From Pedobacter zeaxanthinifaciens (GTDB taxonomy: Bacteria; Bacteroidota; Bacteroidia; Sphingobacteriales; Sphingobacteriaceae), in NCBI RefSeq assembly GCF_003313335.1, contig NZ_QMHP01000004.1, positions 333,988 to 397,987 of the forward strand: a DNA stretch of 64,000 bases, given 5' to 3'. This document shows, in pieces, positions 53,663 through 63,167 of the stretch (positions are counted from its first letter, which is position 1; each line of letters begins with the position of its first letter). A program made the translations under genes and the position numbers. The notes under the pieces were generated by a model. The model made no database searches and had not been told where the DNA came from. It was given only the letters and a program-made list of their open reading frames with translations.

Positions 53663-54319
53663 ATGAAAATTAAGGCTTGCCTTTTTGATTTAGATGGAGT
53701 TTTGGTAGATACGGCAATCTATCATTTTAAAGCGTGGAAGCAATTGGCCAACAGTTTAGGTTTTGATTTTACCGAAGAACAAAATGAGCAACTAAAAGGC
53801 ATTAGTAGGATGGAGAGTTTGGACAGGATTTTGAATTGGGGCAACCTACAAAAGTCGGAAGAGGAAAAGGTTGCTTTGGCCACACAAAAAAATGAATGGT
53901 ACGTAGCCATGATTGAGCAAATGACACCCGCCGAGGTGCTCAACGGCACAGTGGATTTTCTCACTTCCATCAAAAATGCAGGTTACCGAATTGCACTGGG
54001 TTCTGCCAGTAAAAACTCGGCTATCATATTACAACGTACCAACTTAGCGCATTTTTTTGATGCTATTGTTGATGGGAATTTGGTGAGTAAATCTAAGCCA
54101 GATCCGGAAGTATTTTTAAAAGGGGCTGAGCTTTTAGGCATGAAAGCGCAAGAATGTTTGGTTTTTGAAGATGCTATTGCCGGTATCGAGGCGGCCAATA
54201 GGGCGGGGATGAGGAGCGTAGGTATTGGCTCGCCAGAAGTTTTAACCGAAGCTACCATTGTAGTAAAAGATTTAAGTAGGCTCTCAGTTGCGCATTTGCA
54301 CCAAATGGACGAATTATAA
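53663..54319 (+). CDS. pgmB: Beta-phosphoglucomutase
   Basis: HAD-superfamily enzyme of 218 aa converting beta-glucose-1-phosphate to glucose-6-phosphate. Nucleophile Asp9 and acid/base Asp11 lie in FDLDGVLVDT; the substrate-discriminating cap has FKAWKQLANSLG and LKGISRMESLDRIL; later motifs are LGSASKN, SKPDPEVFLKGAELLG and FEDAIAGIEAA. The beta-anomer specificity fits the GH65 phosphorylase encoded 21 bp downstream, which makes that product. It is cytoplasmic. Confidence 0.94.
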   Translation: MKIKACLFDLDGVLVDTAIYHFKAWKQLANSLGFDFTEEQNEQLKGISRMESLDRILNWGNLQKSEEEKVALATQKNEWYVAMIEQMTPAEVLNGTVDFLTSIKNAGYRIALGSASKNSAIILQRTNLAHFFDAIVDGNLVSKSKPDPEVFLKGAELLGMKAQECLVFEDAIAGIEAANRAGMRSVGIGSPEVLTEATIVVKDLSRLSVAHLHQMDEL

Positions 54320-54340
54320 GACATTGAATCAGTAAAAGAA

Positions 54341-56659
54341 ATGAAGAATTACATCAAAGCACACGAGTGGAACATTATTGAAGAGGGTTTTGATCCGCAT
54401 TTGAATAAGATATCTGAAAGTATCTTCAGTTTGGGCAACGGACGAATGGGGCAACGTGCCAATTTTGAGGAGTCCTATTCTGGCGAAACACTACAAGGAA
54501 ATTATGTTGCCGGGGTGTATTATCCTGATAAAACACGCGTAGGTTGGTGGAAAAACGGCTATCCAGAATATTTTGCAAAGGTGCTAAATGCTGCCAATTG
54601 GATAGGCATTGCCATTGAAATTGACGGCGTAATACTAGACTTGGCTCAGGCAAAAGTGGAGGATTTTTCAAGGGTGTTGCACATGAAAGAAGGCTACTTG
54701 GAGAGGAACTTTAAAGCTACTTTGTCTAATGGTCATCAGGTGCAAGTTAAAGCCATCCGTTTTTGCAGCATAGCTGATGATGAGGTTGGTGCCATTAAAT
54801 ATCAAATTAAAGCGTTAAATTTTGATGGTGAGCTTAACATTAAATCGTACATCGATGGTGATGTTAAAAATCAGGATAGCAATTACGATGAAAAATTTTG
54901 GGATTTTGTAGCTGATGATGAGGCTAACAACTCCTGTTTTTTAACACTAAGGACCAAGAAAAGTGCTTTTGAAATTTGTACTGGAGCTCATATTTCGGTG
55001 CAAAAAAATGGACAAAAGCAAGAGTTGGCAATGCAAACTATCCGCCAGGAAAAATATATTGCACAACAATTTACGGTTGCAATAGCCAAAGGCGATGAAG
55101 TAACGTTTTACAAAACGGCAGTCAACTTGTCGTCCCAAAATTATGAGCCCCAGCAATTGCTTCAAGCTGCAAAAACTGTTTTGGACAATGCAGTGGCAAA
55201 AGGTTTCGACCAGCTATTTGCTGAACAGCAACAAGCTTGGGCAAAAAAATGGCAAGAAAGCGATATCGTTATTGAAGGCGATGTAGCAGCACAGCAAGCC
55301 ATTCGTTTCAATATCTATCAACTATTTCAAACCTACACTGGTGCTGATGATCGCTTGAATATTGGGCCAAAAGGTTTTACTGGTGAAAAATACGGTGGCT
55401 CAACTTATTGGGATACGGAAGCGTATTGTGTGCCTTTTTACTTGGCAACTGCACCACAGCAAGTAAGTAAAAACCTACTGATTTATCGTTACAAACAACT
55501 GGATAAAGCCATCGAAAATGCACAAAAGTTAGGCTTTACTAATGGTGCGGCTTTATATCCAATGGTAACTATAAACGGAGAAGAGTGCCATAACGAATGG
55601 GAAATTACTTTCGAGGAAATCCACAGAAACGGTGCCATTGCTTATGCCATTTTCAATTACATCCGCTACACTGGTGATGCTGATTACCTAGCAGAATATG
55701 GCTTGGAAGTGTTGTTCGGTATTGCTCGTTTTTGGAAACAGCGTGTAAATTGGAGTCAGGCCAAATCGCAATATGTGATGTTAGGGGTTACCGGACCTAA
55801 CGAGTATGAAAACAACATCAACAACAATTGGTACACTAATTATTTAGCTGTTTGGTGCTTAAAATATGCACAAGAGGCAGCAACTTGGGTTCAGCAAAAT
55901 GCACCTCAACGTTATCAGGAATTAAAGTCGAAACTTAATTTTTCTGGCGATGAATTTGCGCAATGGCAGCACATTGTAGAGAATATGTATTATCCATATA
56001 GCGAGGAGTTTGGCGTGTATTTACAGCAGGATGGCTATTTGGATAAAGAGCAAATTTTGGTGAAAGATTTACCTGCAGCCGAGCGTCCATTGAATCAAAA
56101 ATGGAGCTGGGACAGGATTTTACGCTCTTGCTTTATTAAACAGGCTGATGTGTTGCAAGGCTTCTACTTCTTTGAAGATGACTTCGACTTTGATGCGCAT
56201 AAACGCAATTTCGATTTTTATGAACCACGTACGGTGCATGAAAGTTCGTTATCGCCTTGCGTACACAGTATTTTAGCTGCTAAACTGCATGATGAGGCCA
56301 GGGCTTACGAGTTTTATTTACGTACCTCTCGATTAGATTTGGACGACTATAATAACGATACCGAAGATGGACTGCACATTACTTCGATGGCTGGTACATG
56401 GATGAGCGTGGTGGAAGGTTTTGCAGGAATGAGGGTGCGCAACGATAAGTTGATTTTCAATCCTTTCTTGCCACAAAAGTGGAAATCGTTTTCATTTACT
56501 GTAGGTTTCAGAGGCGCTAATATCAAGTTGAGTATCAGTAAAGAAGAAATCCATATCGTTAATTTAGCTCAAAAAGGTTTATCGCTGCAAATTCACGATA
56601 AGGAATACGAATTGGGTGCTGCAGAAGAATTGAAAATCTCCAACGAGGTACTGGCATAA
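54341..56659 (+). CDS. GH65 maltose phosphorylase-type enzyme
   Basis: Cytoplasmic enzyme of 772 aa, no signal. GH65 enzymes split maltose (or kojibiose, trehalose and others) with phosphate into glucose and beta-glucose-1-phosphate. The general acid is Glu488 in VTGPNEYENNINNNW; the N-terminal super-sandwich (EGFDPHLNKISESIFSLGNGRMGQRANFEE) and the barrel segments STYWDTEAYCVPFYL and HESSLSPCVHS are characteristic. Maltose is the likely substrate given the starch locus and pgmB next to it. This gives energy-saving phosphorolysis in place of simple hydrolysis. Confidence 0.93.
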   Translation: MKNYIKAHEWNIIEEGFDPHLNKISESIFSLGNGRMGQRANFEESYSGETLQGNYVAGVYYPDKTRVGWWKNGYPEYFAKVLNAANWIGIAIEIDGVILDLAQAKVEDFSRVLHMKEGYLERNFKATLSNGHQVQVKAIRFCSIADDEVGAIKYQIKALNFDGELNIKSYIDGDVKNQDSNYDEKFWDFVADDEANNSCFLTLRTKKSAFEICTGAHISVQKNGQKQELAMQTIRQEKYIAQQFTVAIAKGDEVTFYKTAVNLSSQNYEPQQLLQAAKTVLDNAVAKGFDQLFAEQQQAWAKKWQESDIVIEGDVAAQQAIRFNIYQLFQTYTGADDRLNIGPKGFTGEKYGGSTYWDTEAYCVPFYLATAPQQVSKNLLIYRYKQLDKAIENAQKLGFTNGAALYPMVTINGEECHNEWEITFEEIHRNGAIAYAIFNYIRYTGDADYLAEYGLEVLFGIARFWKQRVNWSQAKSQYVMLGVTGPNEYENNINNNWYTNYLAVWCLKYAQEAATWVQQNAPQRYQELKSKLNFSGDEFAQWQHIVENMYYPYSEEFGVYLQQDGYLDKEQILVKDLPAAERPLNQKWSWDRILRSCFIKQADVLQGFYFFEDDFDFDAHKRNFDFYEPRTVHESSLSPCVHSILAAKLHDEARAYEFYLRTSRLDLDDYNNDTEDGLHITSMAGTWMSVVEGFAGMRVRNDKLIFNPFLPQKWKSFSFTVGFRGANIKLSISKEEIHIVNLAQKGLSLQIHDKEYELGAAEELKISNEVLA

Positions 56660-56666
56660 ACATAAA

Positions 56667-58439
56667 ATGATGAGGAAATTTAGTGCTAATTTCAGCTTTG
56701 CTGTAGGTTTATTAGTTTTGATGATGATGTCGTGCAAGGAAAATCAACAACCAAATACAGTCGATAAGAAAGATAACATCATTATTTATCAGCTATTGCC
56801 TCGTTTGTTCGGTAATACCAATGCAAGCAATAAACCTTTCGGAACCATTGTAGAAAATGGCTGTGGTAAATTTAACGACATCAACGATAAGGCGCTAGAT
56901 GGGTTGAAAGAGCTAAATGTGGATTACGTTTGGTACACGGGCGTAATTGCCCATGCTAGCTTAACCGACTACAGTAAGCACGGTATACCCACCGGAGATG
57001 CCGACGTAGTGAAAGGTAGGGCTGGTTCGCCCTATGCTATTAGAGATTACTATGATGTGGATCCGGATTTGGCAGTGGACGTTAATAAGCGTATGGCCGA
57101 GTTTGAGGCCTTGGTACAGCGTACTCACAATAAGGGGTTAAAGGTTTTGATTGACTTTGTGCCCAACCACGTAGCTAGAAGTTATCAATCTTTCGCAAAG
57201 CCTAAAAATGTAGTAGATTTTGGCGCTACTGATGATAAAACAGTGGCTTACAAAGCTACAAACGACTTTTACTATATTCCCGGTCAAGATTTTAAAGTAC
57301 CCGCAAATTCAAAAAGCGATGGACCTTTAGCAGTTTTGCAGGATGGGAAATTCGCTGAAAGTCCGGCTAAAGCTACAGGCAACAATGTATTTGCTGCGCA
57401 ACCTTCGGTTAATGATTGGTACGAAACCGTAAAACTCAACTACGGAATTGAATTTAAGGACGGAAAAGAAATTAAACATTTAACGCCCATGCCACCAGTT
57501 TGGCTTAAGATGAAAGATATTTTAGTGTACTGGGCAGAAAAAGGAGTAGATGGTTTTAGATGTGATGTGGCAGAAATGGTTCCTGTGGAGTTTTGGAGCT
57601 GGGTAATTCCAGAAGTGAAAAAGGTGAACCCGAAATTGATTTTCATTGGCGAGGCTTATAACCCAACAGTATATCAACAATATGTAACCCAAGGTAAATT
57701 TGATTATTTGTACGATAAGGTAGGTTTGTATGATGGCTTAAAACGCTTTATCAAAGATGAGCCAGCTGCTAAAGTTTCGGATATTCAGCATGTTTGGCAA
57801 AAAGAAAGCGTAGGTTTTGATGAACACATGCTACGCTTTTTGGAGAACCACGATGAAGAACGTATTGCGTCGAAAGGTTTTGCAGGAGATGCAAAACTGG
57901 CTTTCCCAGCAATGGTGATATCAGCAACTTTGGGCAAAGGTCCCTTGATGTTATATTTTGGACAAGAAGTTGGCGAGCCGGGAGCAGGAAAAGAAGGCTT
58001 TGGTGGCGATGATAACCGAACCACTATTTTTGATTATTGGGGAGTTCCAAATCACCAACGTTGGCTTAATAATGGTGCCTTTGATGGGGCAAAACTAACG
58101 CCAACCGAAAAACAAACTCGAGATTTTTATAAAAAATTAACTTCCATTAGAGCAGGCAGCGATGCAATTACCAACGGCGCCATGTTAGAGTTGCCTTTAA
58201 CAGGCTTCGCAAAGGCCTATGCTTATGTGCGATACACTAAAAATCAACGTTTATTAGTGGTCGCTAATTTTGATCGCTCGAAAAGTTTAACCGCTACCGT
58301 TAACATTCCAACTAATGCTTTAGCGGGAAGTAAAATTTCAACTGCTAAAGATTTGCTGACCGATAAGGATGTGTCTTTCAGTAACTCGACAATGAATTTG
58401 AAAGTTGCACCTTCATCATCGCAAATCATTCAATTCTAA
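56667..58439 (+). CDS. GH13 alpha-amylase lipoprotein
   Basis: Lipoprotein alpha-amylase of 590 aa. The lipobox LMMMSC gives lipidated Cys23, so it is membrane-anchored and possibly on the cell surface like SusG. The GH13 barrel starts at IIIYQLLPRLFG (about 39-50). Catalytic residues are Asp300 (GFRCD), Glu329 (FIGEAY) and Asp396 (FLENHD), with the FVPNHVAR and HDEERIAS segments. There is no starch-binding insertion that I can see. It begins 7 bp after the GH65 gene. Confidence 0.92.
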   Translation: MMRKFSANFSFAVGLLVLMMMSCKENQQPNTVDKKDNIIIYQLLPRLFGNTNASNKPFGTIVENGCGKFNDINDKALDGLKELNVDYVWYTGVIAHASLTDYSKHGIPTGDADVVKGRAGSPYAIRDYYDVDPDLAVDVNKRMAEFEALVQRTHNKGLKVLIDFVPNHVARSYQSFAKPKNVVDFGATDDKTVAYKATNDFYYIPGQDFKVPANSKSDGPLAVLQDGKFAESPAKATGNNVFAAQPSVNDWYETVKLNYGIEFKDGKEIKHLTPMPPVWLKMKDILVYWAEKGVDGFRCDVAEMVPVEFWSWVIPEVKKVNPKLIFIGEAYNPTVYQQYVTQGKFDYLYDKVGLYDGLKRFIKDEPAAKVSDIQHVWQKESVGFDEHMLRFLENHDEERIASKGFAGDAKLAFPAMVISATLGKGPLMLYFGQEVGEPGAGKEGFGGDDNRTTIFDYWGVPNHQRWLNNGAFDGAKLTPTEKQTRDFYKKLTSIRAGSDAITNGAMLELPLTGFAKAYAYVRYTKNQRLLVVANFDRSKSLTATVNIPTNALAGSKISTAKDLLTDKDVSFSNSTMNLKVAPSSSQIIQF

Positions 58440-58461
58440 CCAAATCAACCTACAACCAAAT

Positions 58462-59829
58462 ATGAACATTAAACAACAAATTAAACCAGTACTCAGTATT
58501 TCTCAAATCATCAACATGAGTGTTGGTTTTTTTGGGATACAGTTTGGCTGGGATTTGCAGCGTGCCAACATGGGGCGCATTTACGAAAATTTGGGCGCTA
58601 ATGCCGATGATGTGCCATTACTGTTTTTAGCTGCACCATTAACTGGCTTAATTGTACAGCCCATTATTGGTTATTTGAGTGATCGCACTTGGCACCCCAC
58701 TTGGGGCCGCCGCCGCCCGTACTTTTTTATTGGTGCGCTGATTAGTTCTGTTGCGCTAATTTTAATGCCGCACAGTAGCGCTTTATGGATGGCTGCCAGT
58801 TTGCTATGGATTTTGGATGTTTTTGGCAACGTTTCTATGGAACCGTTCCGGGCATTTGTAGCTGATAAATTACCTGAAAGTCAAATCAACCGTGGTTTTG
58901 TAATGCAGAGTATGATGATTGGTTTGGGCGGTAGTATTGCATCGGCTTTGCCTTGGATATTTAACAATTGGTTTAAAGTTAGTAACGTAGCCGCTTTTGG
59001 TGGCATCCCGCAAAACGTGAAATATTCCTTCTACTTGGGTGCTTTTTTCTTTTTTTCGGCGGTGCTTTATACCGTTTTAACCAGTAAGGAATATCCTCCT
59101 ACCGACGAAGAGTTGGCTGAAAACAGAAAAAGTTCGGGCTTCTTCGCTGGAATTTATGAGATGGTGTCGGCAGTTAAAAACATGCCTAAGCAAATGAAAG
59201 TGATTTCGTTAGTGCAGTTTTTTACCTGGCCAGGCTTATTTTTAATGTGGTTTTATTACACCACTGCAGTAGCAGTAAATGTTTTCGGTGGTAAAGACGC
59301 TAGTGATCCAGTATATGCTGCCGGTGCCGATTTTGGTAGTTTAACCCTAGCTTTTTATAGCGTAGTTACTTTTTTGTTTGCACTCATCTTGCCAAAAATA
59401 GCTGATACTTTAGGCCGAAAAACAACGCACTCCCTTTGCTTGCTTTGCGGAGCCTTGGGTCTAATCAGCGTGGCTTGGGTACACGATAAAAATATGCTTT
59501 ATCTGTGTATGACGGGTATTGGCATTGCTTGGGCAAGTATACTTTCTATGCCTTATGCGATGTTGAGTGGTCATCTTCCAAAGGCAAAAATTGGCATTTA
59601 TATGGGCATATTCAATTTCTTCATCGTACTGCCCGAAATTATCGCATCACTTGGTTTTGGTTGGTTAATGCGTAACGTGTTAAATAATGATAGGTTGCTG
59701 GCCGTTCAATTGGGCGGCGGTTTAATGATTTTGGCAGCCATCATCTGTTATTTATTAATTAAGGATGAGCGCAAAACGAACGAAACATTAGCTACCCAAC
59801 TTGCCGTAGAAGAACATAAAAGTGTTTAA
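58462..59829 (+). CDS. MFS maltose/maltodextrin transporter (SLC45-like)
   Basis: Inner-membrane sugar:proton symporter of 455 aa with twelve predicted helices. GRRRP at 82-86 in the loop after helix 2-3 and the preceding YLSDRTW match the SLC45/plant sucrose-carrier branch and its maltose-transporting bacterial relatives. Later comes SMPYAMLSGHLPKAKIGIYMGIFNFFIVLPEI. I chose the ATG at 58462; the frame is open back to 58405, inside the previous gene. It is the expected route for maltose from periplasm to the GH65 enzyme. Confidence 0.88.
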   Translation: MNIKQQIKPVLSISQIINMSVGFFGIQFGWDLQRANMGRIYENLGANADDVPLLFLAAPLTGLIVQPIIGYLSDRTWHPTWGRRRPYFFIGALISSVALILMPHSSALWMAASLLWILDVFGNVSMEPFRAFVADKLPESQINRGFVMQSMMIGLGGSIASALPWIFNNWFKVSNVAAFGGIPQNVKYSFYLGAFFFFSAVLYTVLTSKEYPPTDEELAENRKSSGFFAGIYEMVSAVKNMPKQMKVISLVQFFTWPGLFLMWFYYTTAVAVNVFGGKDASDPVYAAGADFGSLTLAFYSVVTFLFALILPKIADTLGRKTTHSLCLLCGALGLISVAWVHDKNMLYLCMTGIGIAWASILSMPYAMLSGHLPKAKIGIYMGIFNFFIVLPEIIASLGFGWLMRNVLNNDRLLAVQLGGGLMILAAIICYLLIKDERKTNETLATQLAVEEHKSV

Positions 59830-59868
59830 AATATTTACTCACCATCAGCTGATGGAAATTAATTTGAA

Positions 59869-61767
59869 ATGAAAAGATTGTTTTTAGCCCTTGCACTTGG
59901 CGCTTGTGTTACATTATCCTGCAAAAAAAATGTTGTAGAACAAACCACGCAGCCTACGCCAGTTAATCCCGTAACGCCAACTTCTACTGAGCTTCCTGCC
60001 GGAGCTAAAGATGGGGTTGTTTTTACTAATAACGGAACTTCTGCTATTTTCACCTTGTATGCACCGGGCAAAAATACCGTAAGCTTAATGGGCGATTTCA
60101 ATAGCTGGTCGGCAACGGCTTCCAAAATGACGAAAACGCCTGATGGAAATTATTTTTGGATCAAGCTGGATAACCTTAATCCTGACACGGAATATGCTTA
60201 TCAGTTTTTGGTAGATGATAACTTAAGGGTTGCAGATCCCTATTGCGAAAAAATCTTGGATCCAGTGAATGATCAATACATCACAGCGGCAACCTATCCT
60301 AATTTAAAAGCTTATCCAACGGGAAAAACCACCGGTATTGTAAGTGTAGTGCAAGGTAATCAGCCTGGTTATACGTGGAGAAACACAGCTTTTGCCCGCC
60401 CTGCTAAAAATGATTTGGTAATTTATGAGTTGCTAATTAGGGATTTTACCGCGGAGCACACCTACAATTCTACCCTACAAAAACTCGATTATTTGGTAGG
60501 CTTAGGAATTAATGCCATTGAATTGATGCCGGTAAATGAATTTGAAGGAAATTTAAGTTGGGGCTACAATCCATCATTTTATTTTGCTCCAGATAAGTAT
60601 TACGGTACTAAAAACGATTTGAAGAAGTTTATTGACGAGTGCCACGGTAGGGGAATTGCTGTAATTTTGGACATGGTGTTGAATCATTCTTTTAGTCAAT
60701 CACCAATGGTACAACTGTATTTTGATGGGAATAAGCCAACCACAAGCAACCCTTGGTTTAATGTAGATGCCAAACATCCGTACAATGTAGGCTTTGATTT
60801 TAATCACGAAAGTGGAGCTACTAGAAAATTCTCTAAAGATGTGATGAAGTTTTGGATGCAAGAGTATAAACTGGATGGTTTTAGGTTCGATTTAGCCAAA
60901 GGATTTACACAACGATCAAGTAATGATGATGCTAGTTTTTCTGCTTTTGATGCTGGTAGGGTAGCTATTTGGGACGATTATGTAGCGACAATGAAAAGCG
61001 TTGATCCTAATTTCTATATCATTTTAGAACTTTTCGCCAATGATAGTGAAGAGGTAGTTTATGCCAATAAGGGATTGATGATGTGGAATAACTTAAACCA
61101 TTCGATGAATGAAGCCACAATGGGTTGGCTAGGTTCTTCTGATTTTTCGAGAGGGATGTTTGGAACCCACGGGTTTTCATCTGCAGAAGGCTTGATCAGC
61201 TACGGCGAAAGTCATGACGAGGAGCGTTTGATGTATAAAAATATTACCTACGGAAATCTGAACACCAATTACGTTATTAAAGGAAATGTGGCTACATCTC
61301 TAAAAAGAAATGAAATGGCGGCAGCATTTTTGTTTGCCATGCCTGGTCCTAAAATGCTATGGCAATTTGGCGAAGTAGGCTACGATGTAAATATTGATTT
61401 CAACGGTCGTACCGGTGATAAGCCAATTAGATGGGAGTATTATACTGATCCAAATAGACGAGCACTTTACAATGCATTTGCTAAGTTCATTAAAATGAAG
61501 CAAAAGAATAGCATTTTTAAAAGCACTAGTTTTACCTACAATTTTTCGGGCGCTATTAAGTCAATTAAACTTACTGATGCGAACAATACGGTTGTTGTGG
61601 TGGGTAACTTCGATATCGTTCCGCAAACTGCCACTGTTGATTTTGGTAGCACAGGTACGTGGTACGATGCCATGGGTAATAACATTTCCTTAACTACAAC
61701 TACGTACAGCCAATCTTTAGCTCCTGGAGAATACCATATTTTCAGCAAACAGGCATTGGCGCAATAA
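59869..61767 (+). CDS. GH13 alpha-amylase lipoprotein with N-terminal CBM48-like domain
   Basis: Lipoprotein of 632 aa; lipidated Cys18 (TLSC). A Pro/Thr-rich linker (about 24-45) leads to a CBM48/E-set domain (about 50-140, VSLMGDFNSWSATASKMTK), then the GH13 barrel (about 180-560) with Asp341 (GFRFD), Glu387 (ILELFAND) and Asp450 (GESHDEERL). The E-set plus this barrel resembles branching or debranching relatives; a pullulanase-type or surface amylase activity is possible. It is the last gene of the locus and is closed by a strong terminator. Confidence 0.91.
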   Translation: MKRLFLALALGACVTLSCKKNVVEQTTQPTPVNPVTPTSTELPAGAKDGVVFTNNGTSAIFTLYAPGKNTVSLMGDFNSWSATASKMTKTPDGNYFWIKLDNLNPDTEYAYQFLVDDNLRVADPYCEKILDPVNDQYITAATYPNLKAYPTGKTTGIVSVVQGNQPGYTWRNTAFARPAKNDLVIYELLIRDFTAEHTYNSTLQKLDYLVGLGINAIELMPVNEFEGNLSWGYNPSFYFAPDKYYGTKNDLKKFIDECHGRGIAVILDMVLNHSFSQSPMVQLYFDGNKPTTSNPWFNVDAKHPYNVGFDFNHESGATRKFSKDVMKFWMQEYKLDGFRFDLAKGFTQRSSNDDASFSAFDAGRVAIWDDYVATMKSVDPNFYIILELFANDSEEVVYANKGLMMWNNLNHSMNEATMGWLGSSDFSRGMFGTHGFSSAEGLISYGESHDEERLMYKNITYGNLNTNYVIKGNVATSLKRNEMAAAFLFAMPGPKMLWQFGEVGYDVNIDFNGRTGDKPIRWEYYTDPNRRALYNAFAKFIKMKQKNSIFKSTSFTYNFSGAIKSIKLTDANNTVVVVGNFDIVPQTATVDFGSTGTWYDAMGNNISLTTTTYSQSLAPGEYHIFSKQALAQ

Positions 61768-61795
61768 ATCGATTATTTAAGGTAAATGATAATCA

Positions 61796-61830
61796 AAATA
61801 GGTGGGAAGTTTTTCCACCTATTTCTTTTT
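61796..61830 (+). terminator. Terminator closing the maltodextrin locus
   Basis: A 10-bp perfect stem (61796-61805 with 61815-61824) is followed by CTTTTTC, 29 bp after the last amylase gene. Confidence 0.85.
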
Positions 61831-61886
61831 CAGGTAGTTCCATTCAATATTGCTTTAAATTAACTCAGCACTACAGAAATTTAGTT

Positions 61887-61894
61887 TATTTTTG
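61887..61894 (+). promoter_or_regulatory. -7 element predicting a leaderless transcript
   Basis: TATTTTTG matches TAnnTTTG and ends only four bases before the ATG at 61899. Transcription would start at or next to the A of the start codon. No -33 TTTG is evident. Confidence 0.4.
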
Positions 61895-61898
61895 CGCC

Positions 61899-63161
61899 AT
61901 GATTTCTACCAAGAACATTTTTTTAGTGCTGTTATTGCTATTTGCTTGTGCTCATCTTTCAGCACAAGAACTGTCGCAGCAAATTGTTGCAGGTCGTGAA
62001 AACTCACCTGCCCAAATGCAAAAAACTTATATCATCTACATTTCTGCCGATGGTTTCAGGCATGATTATGCAGAGAAATATCAAGCGAAAAACTTATTGG
62101 CATTAAAGGCAACAGGAGTACAGGCAGTATCAATGAAGCCGTCTTATCCATCGGTTACTTTTTCTAATCATTACACGTTGGCTACTGGAATGTATCCTTC
62201 ACACCACGGCATTGTTAACAATTCGTTTTACGATCCCAATAGAAAGCAGATTTATTTAAAGAAAGATGCAAGCGCCATTAAAGATAGTACTTGGTACGGC
62301 GGACTACCCATTTGGGCATTAGCCGAACAGCAAAAGATGTTAACAGCTGCTTTTTACTGGTTAGGCTCAGAAACTGCCGTACAAGGTATCAGGCCAACGT
62401 ATTGGTATAATTTCAATAATAAAATTCCGATGGATGCTAGATTGGAAGCCGTTAAAAATTGGTTACTGCTTCCGGCGGAAAAGCGCCCTCACTTAATTGC
62501 GTTTTATTTCCCAGAAGTTGATGTTGCTGGGCATGATTTTGGTTCAAACGCTAAAGAAACTGGAGAGGCTGTGAAATTGGTTGATGATTGCGTAGGCAAG
62601 ATGGTTGAATTAACTAAAAGCGCAGGTCTGGACGTAAACTTTGTTTTTGTATCGGATCATGGAATGACTGAATCGGATAATAAAAATACAATGCCCCTGC
62701 CAAATTTAATAGATACCGCAAAGTTTGTAGTGCCTAATGGAGACGCTTTGCTGCAAATTTATGCTAAAAATAAGCGGGACATTCAACCGCTTTACTTAGA
62801 ACTTAGGGCAGCGGCAGTTGATTATGATGTGTATTTAACCACCAAGATGCCAAAACGATGGCACTACCGTGCAAAAGATAATAAAGATGGTAGGATAGGG
62901 GACATCATTTTGATTCCTCGTTTACCTAAAATTTTTAACCTTACCGGTAAACCAACCAACATTGGTAAGCATGGCTTTGATAATGCTATGCCAGATATGC
63001 AAGCGGTGTTTTATGCTTGGGGTCCTGCTTTCAAAGAAGGACTTACCATCAATTCGTTTGAAAATGTACATGTTTATCCACTATTGGCTAAAATTTTGGG
63101 CTTACAGTATTCACATCAAATTGATGGCAAGTTAGCGGTTTTGGCGCCTGTGTTGAGGTAG
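61899..63161 (+). CDS. NPP-type nucleotide pyrophosphatase/phosphodiesterase
   Basis: Exported alkaline-phosphatase superfamily enzyme of 420 aa with signal peptide (1-22, ending HLSAQ). It has metal ligand Asp51 (SADGFRHD), nucleophile Thr87 in YPSVTFSNHYTL, and later metal sites DVAGHDFG and VSDHGM, plus a final GKHGFDNAMPDMQAVFYAWGP. This is the ectonucleotide pyrophosphatase/phosphodiesterase pattern; it cleaves nucleotide or phosphodiester bonds in the periplasm. It lies outside the maltodextrin transcript, behind a terminator, and is convergent with the NAMPT gene. Confidence 0.9.
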   Translation: MISTKNIFLVLLLLFACAHLSAQELSQQIVAGRENSPAQMQKTYIIYISADGFRHDYAEKYQAKNLLALKATGVQAVSMKPSYPSVTFSNHYTLATGMYPSHHGIVNNSFYDPNRKQIYLKKDASAIKDSTWYGGLPIWALAEQQKMLTAAFYWLGSETAVQGIRPTYWYNFNNKIPMDARLEAVKNWLLLPAEKRPHLIAFYFPEVDVAGHDFGSNAKETGEAVKLVDDCVGKMVELTKSAGLDVNFVFVSDHGMTESDNKNTMPLPNLIDTAKFVVPNGDALLQIYAKNKRDIQPLYLELRAAAVDYDVYLTTKMPKRWHYRAKDNKDGRIGDIILIPRLPKIFNLTGKPTNIGKHGFDNAMPDMQAVFYAWGPAFKEGLTINSFENVHVYPLLAKILGLQYSHQIDGKLAVLAPVLR

Positions 63162-63167
63162 AGCGTC

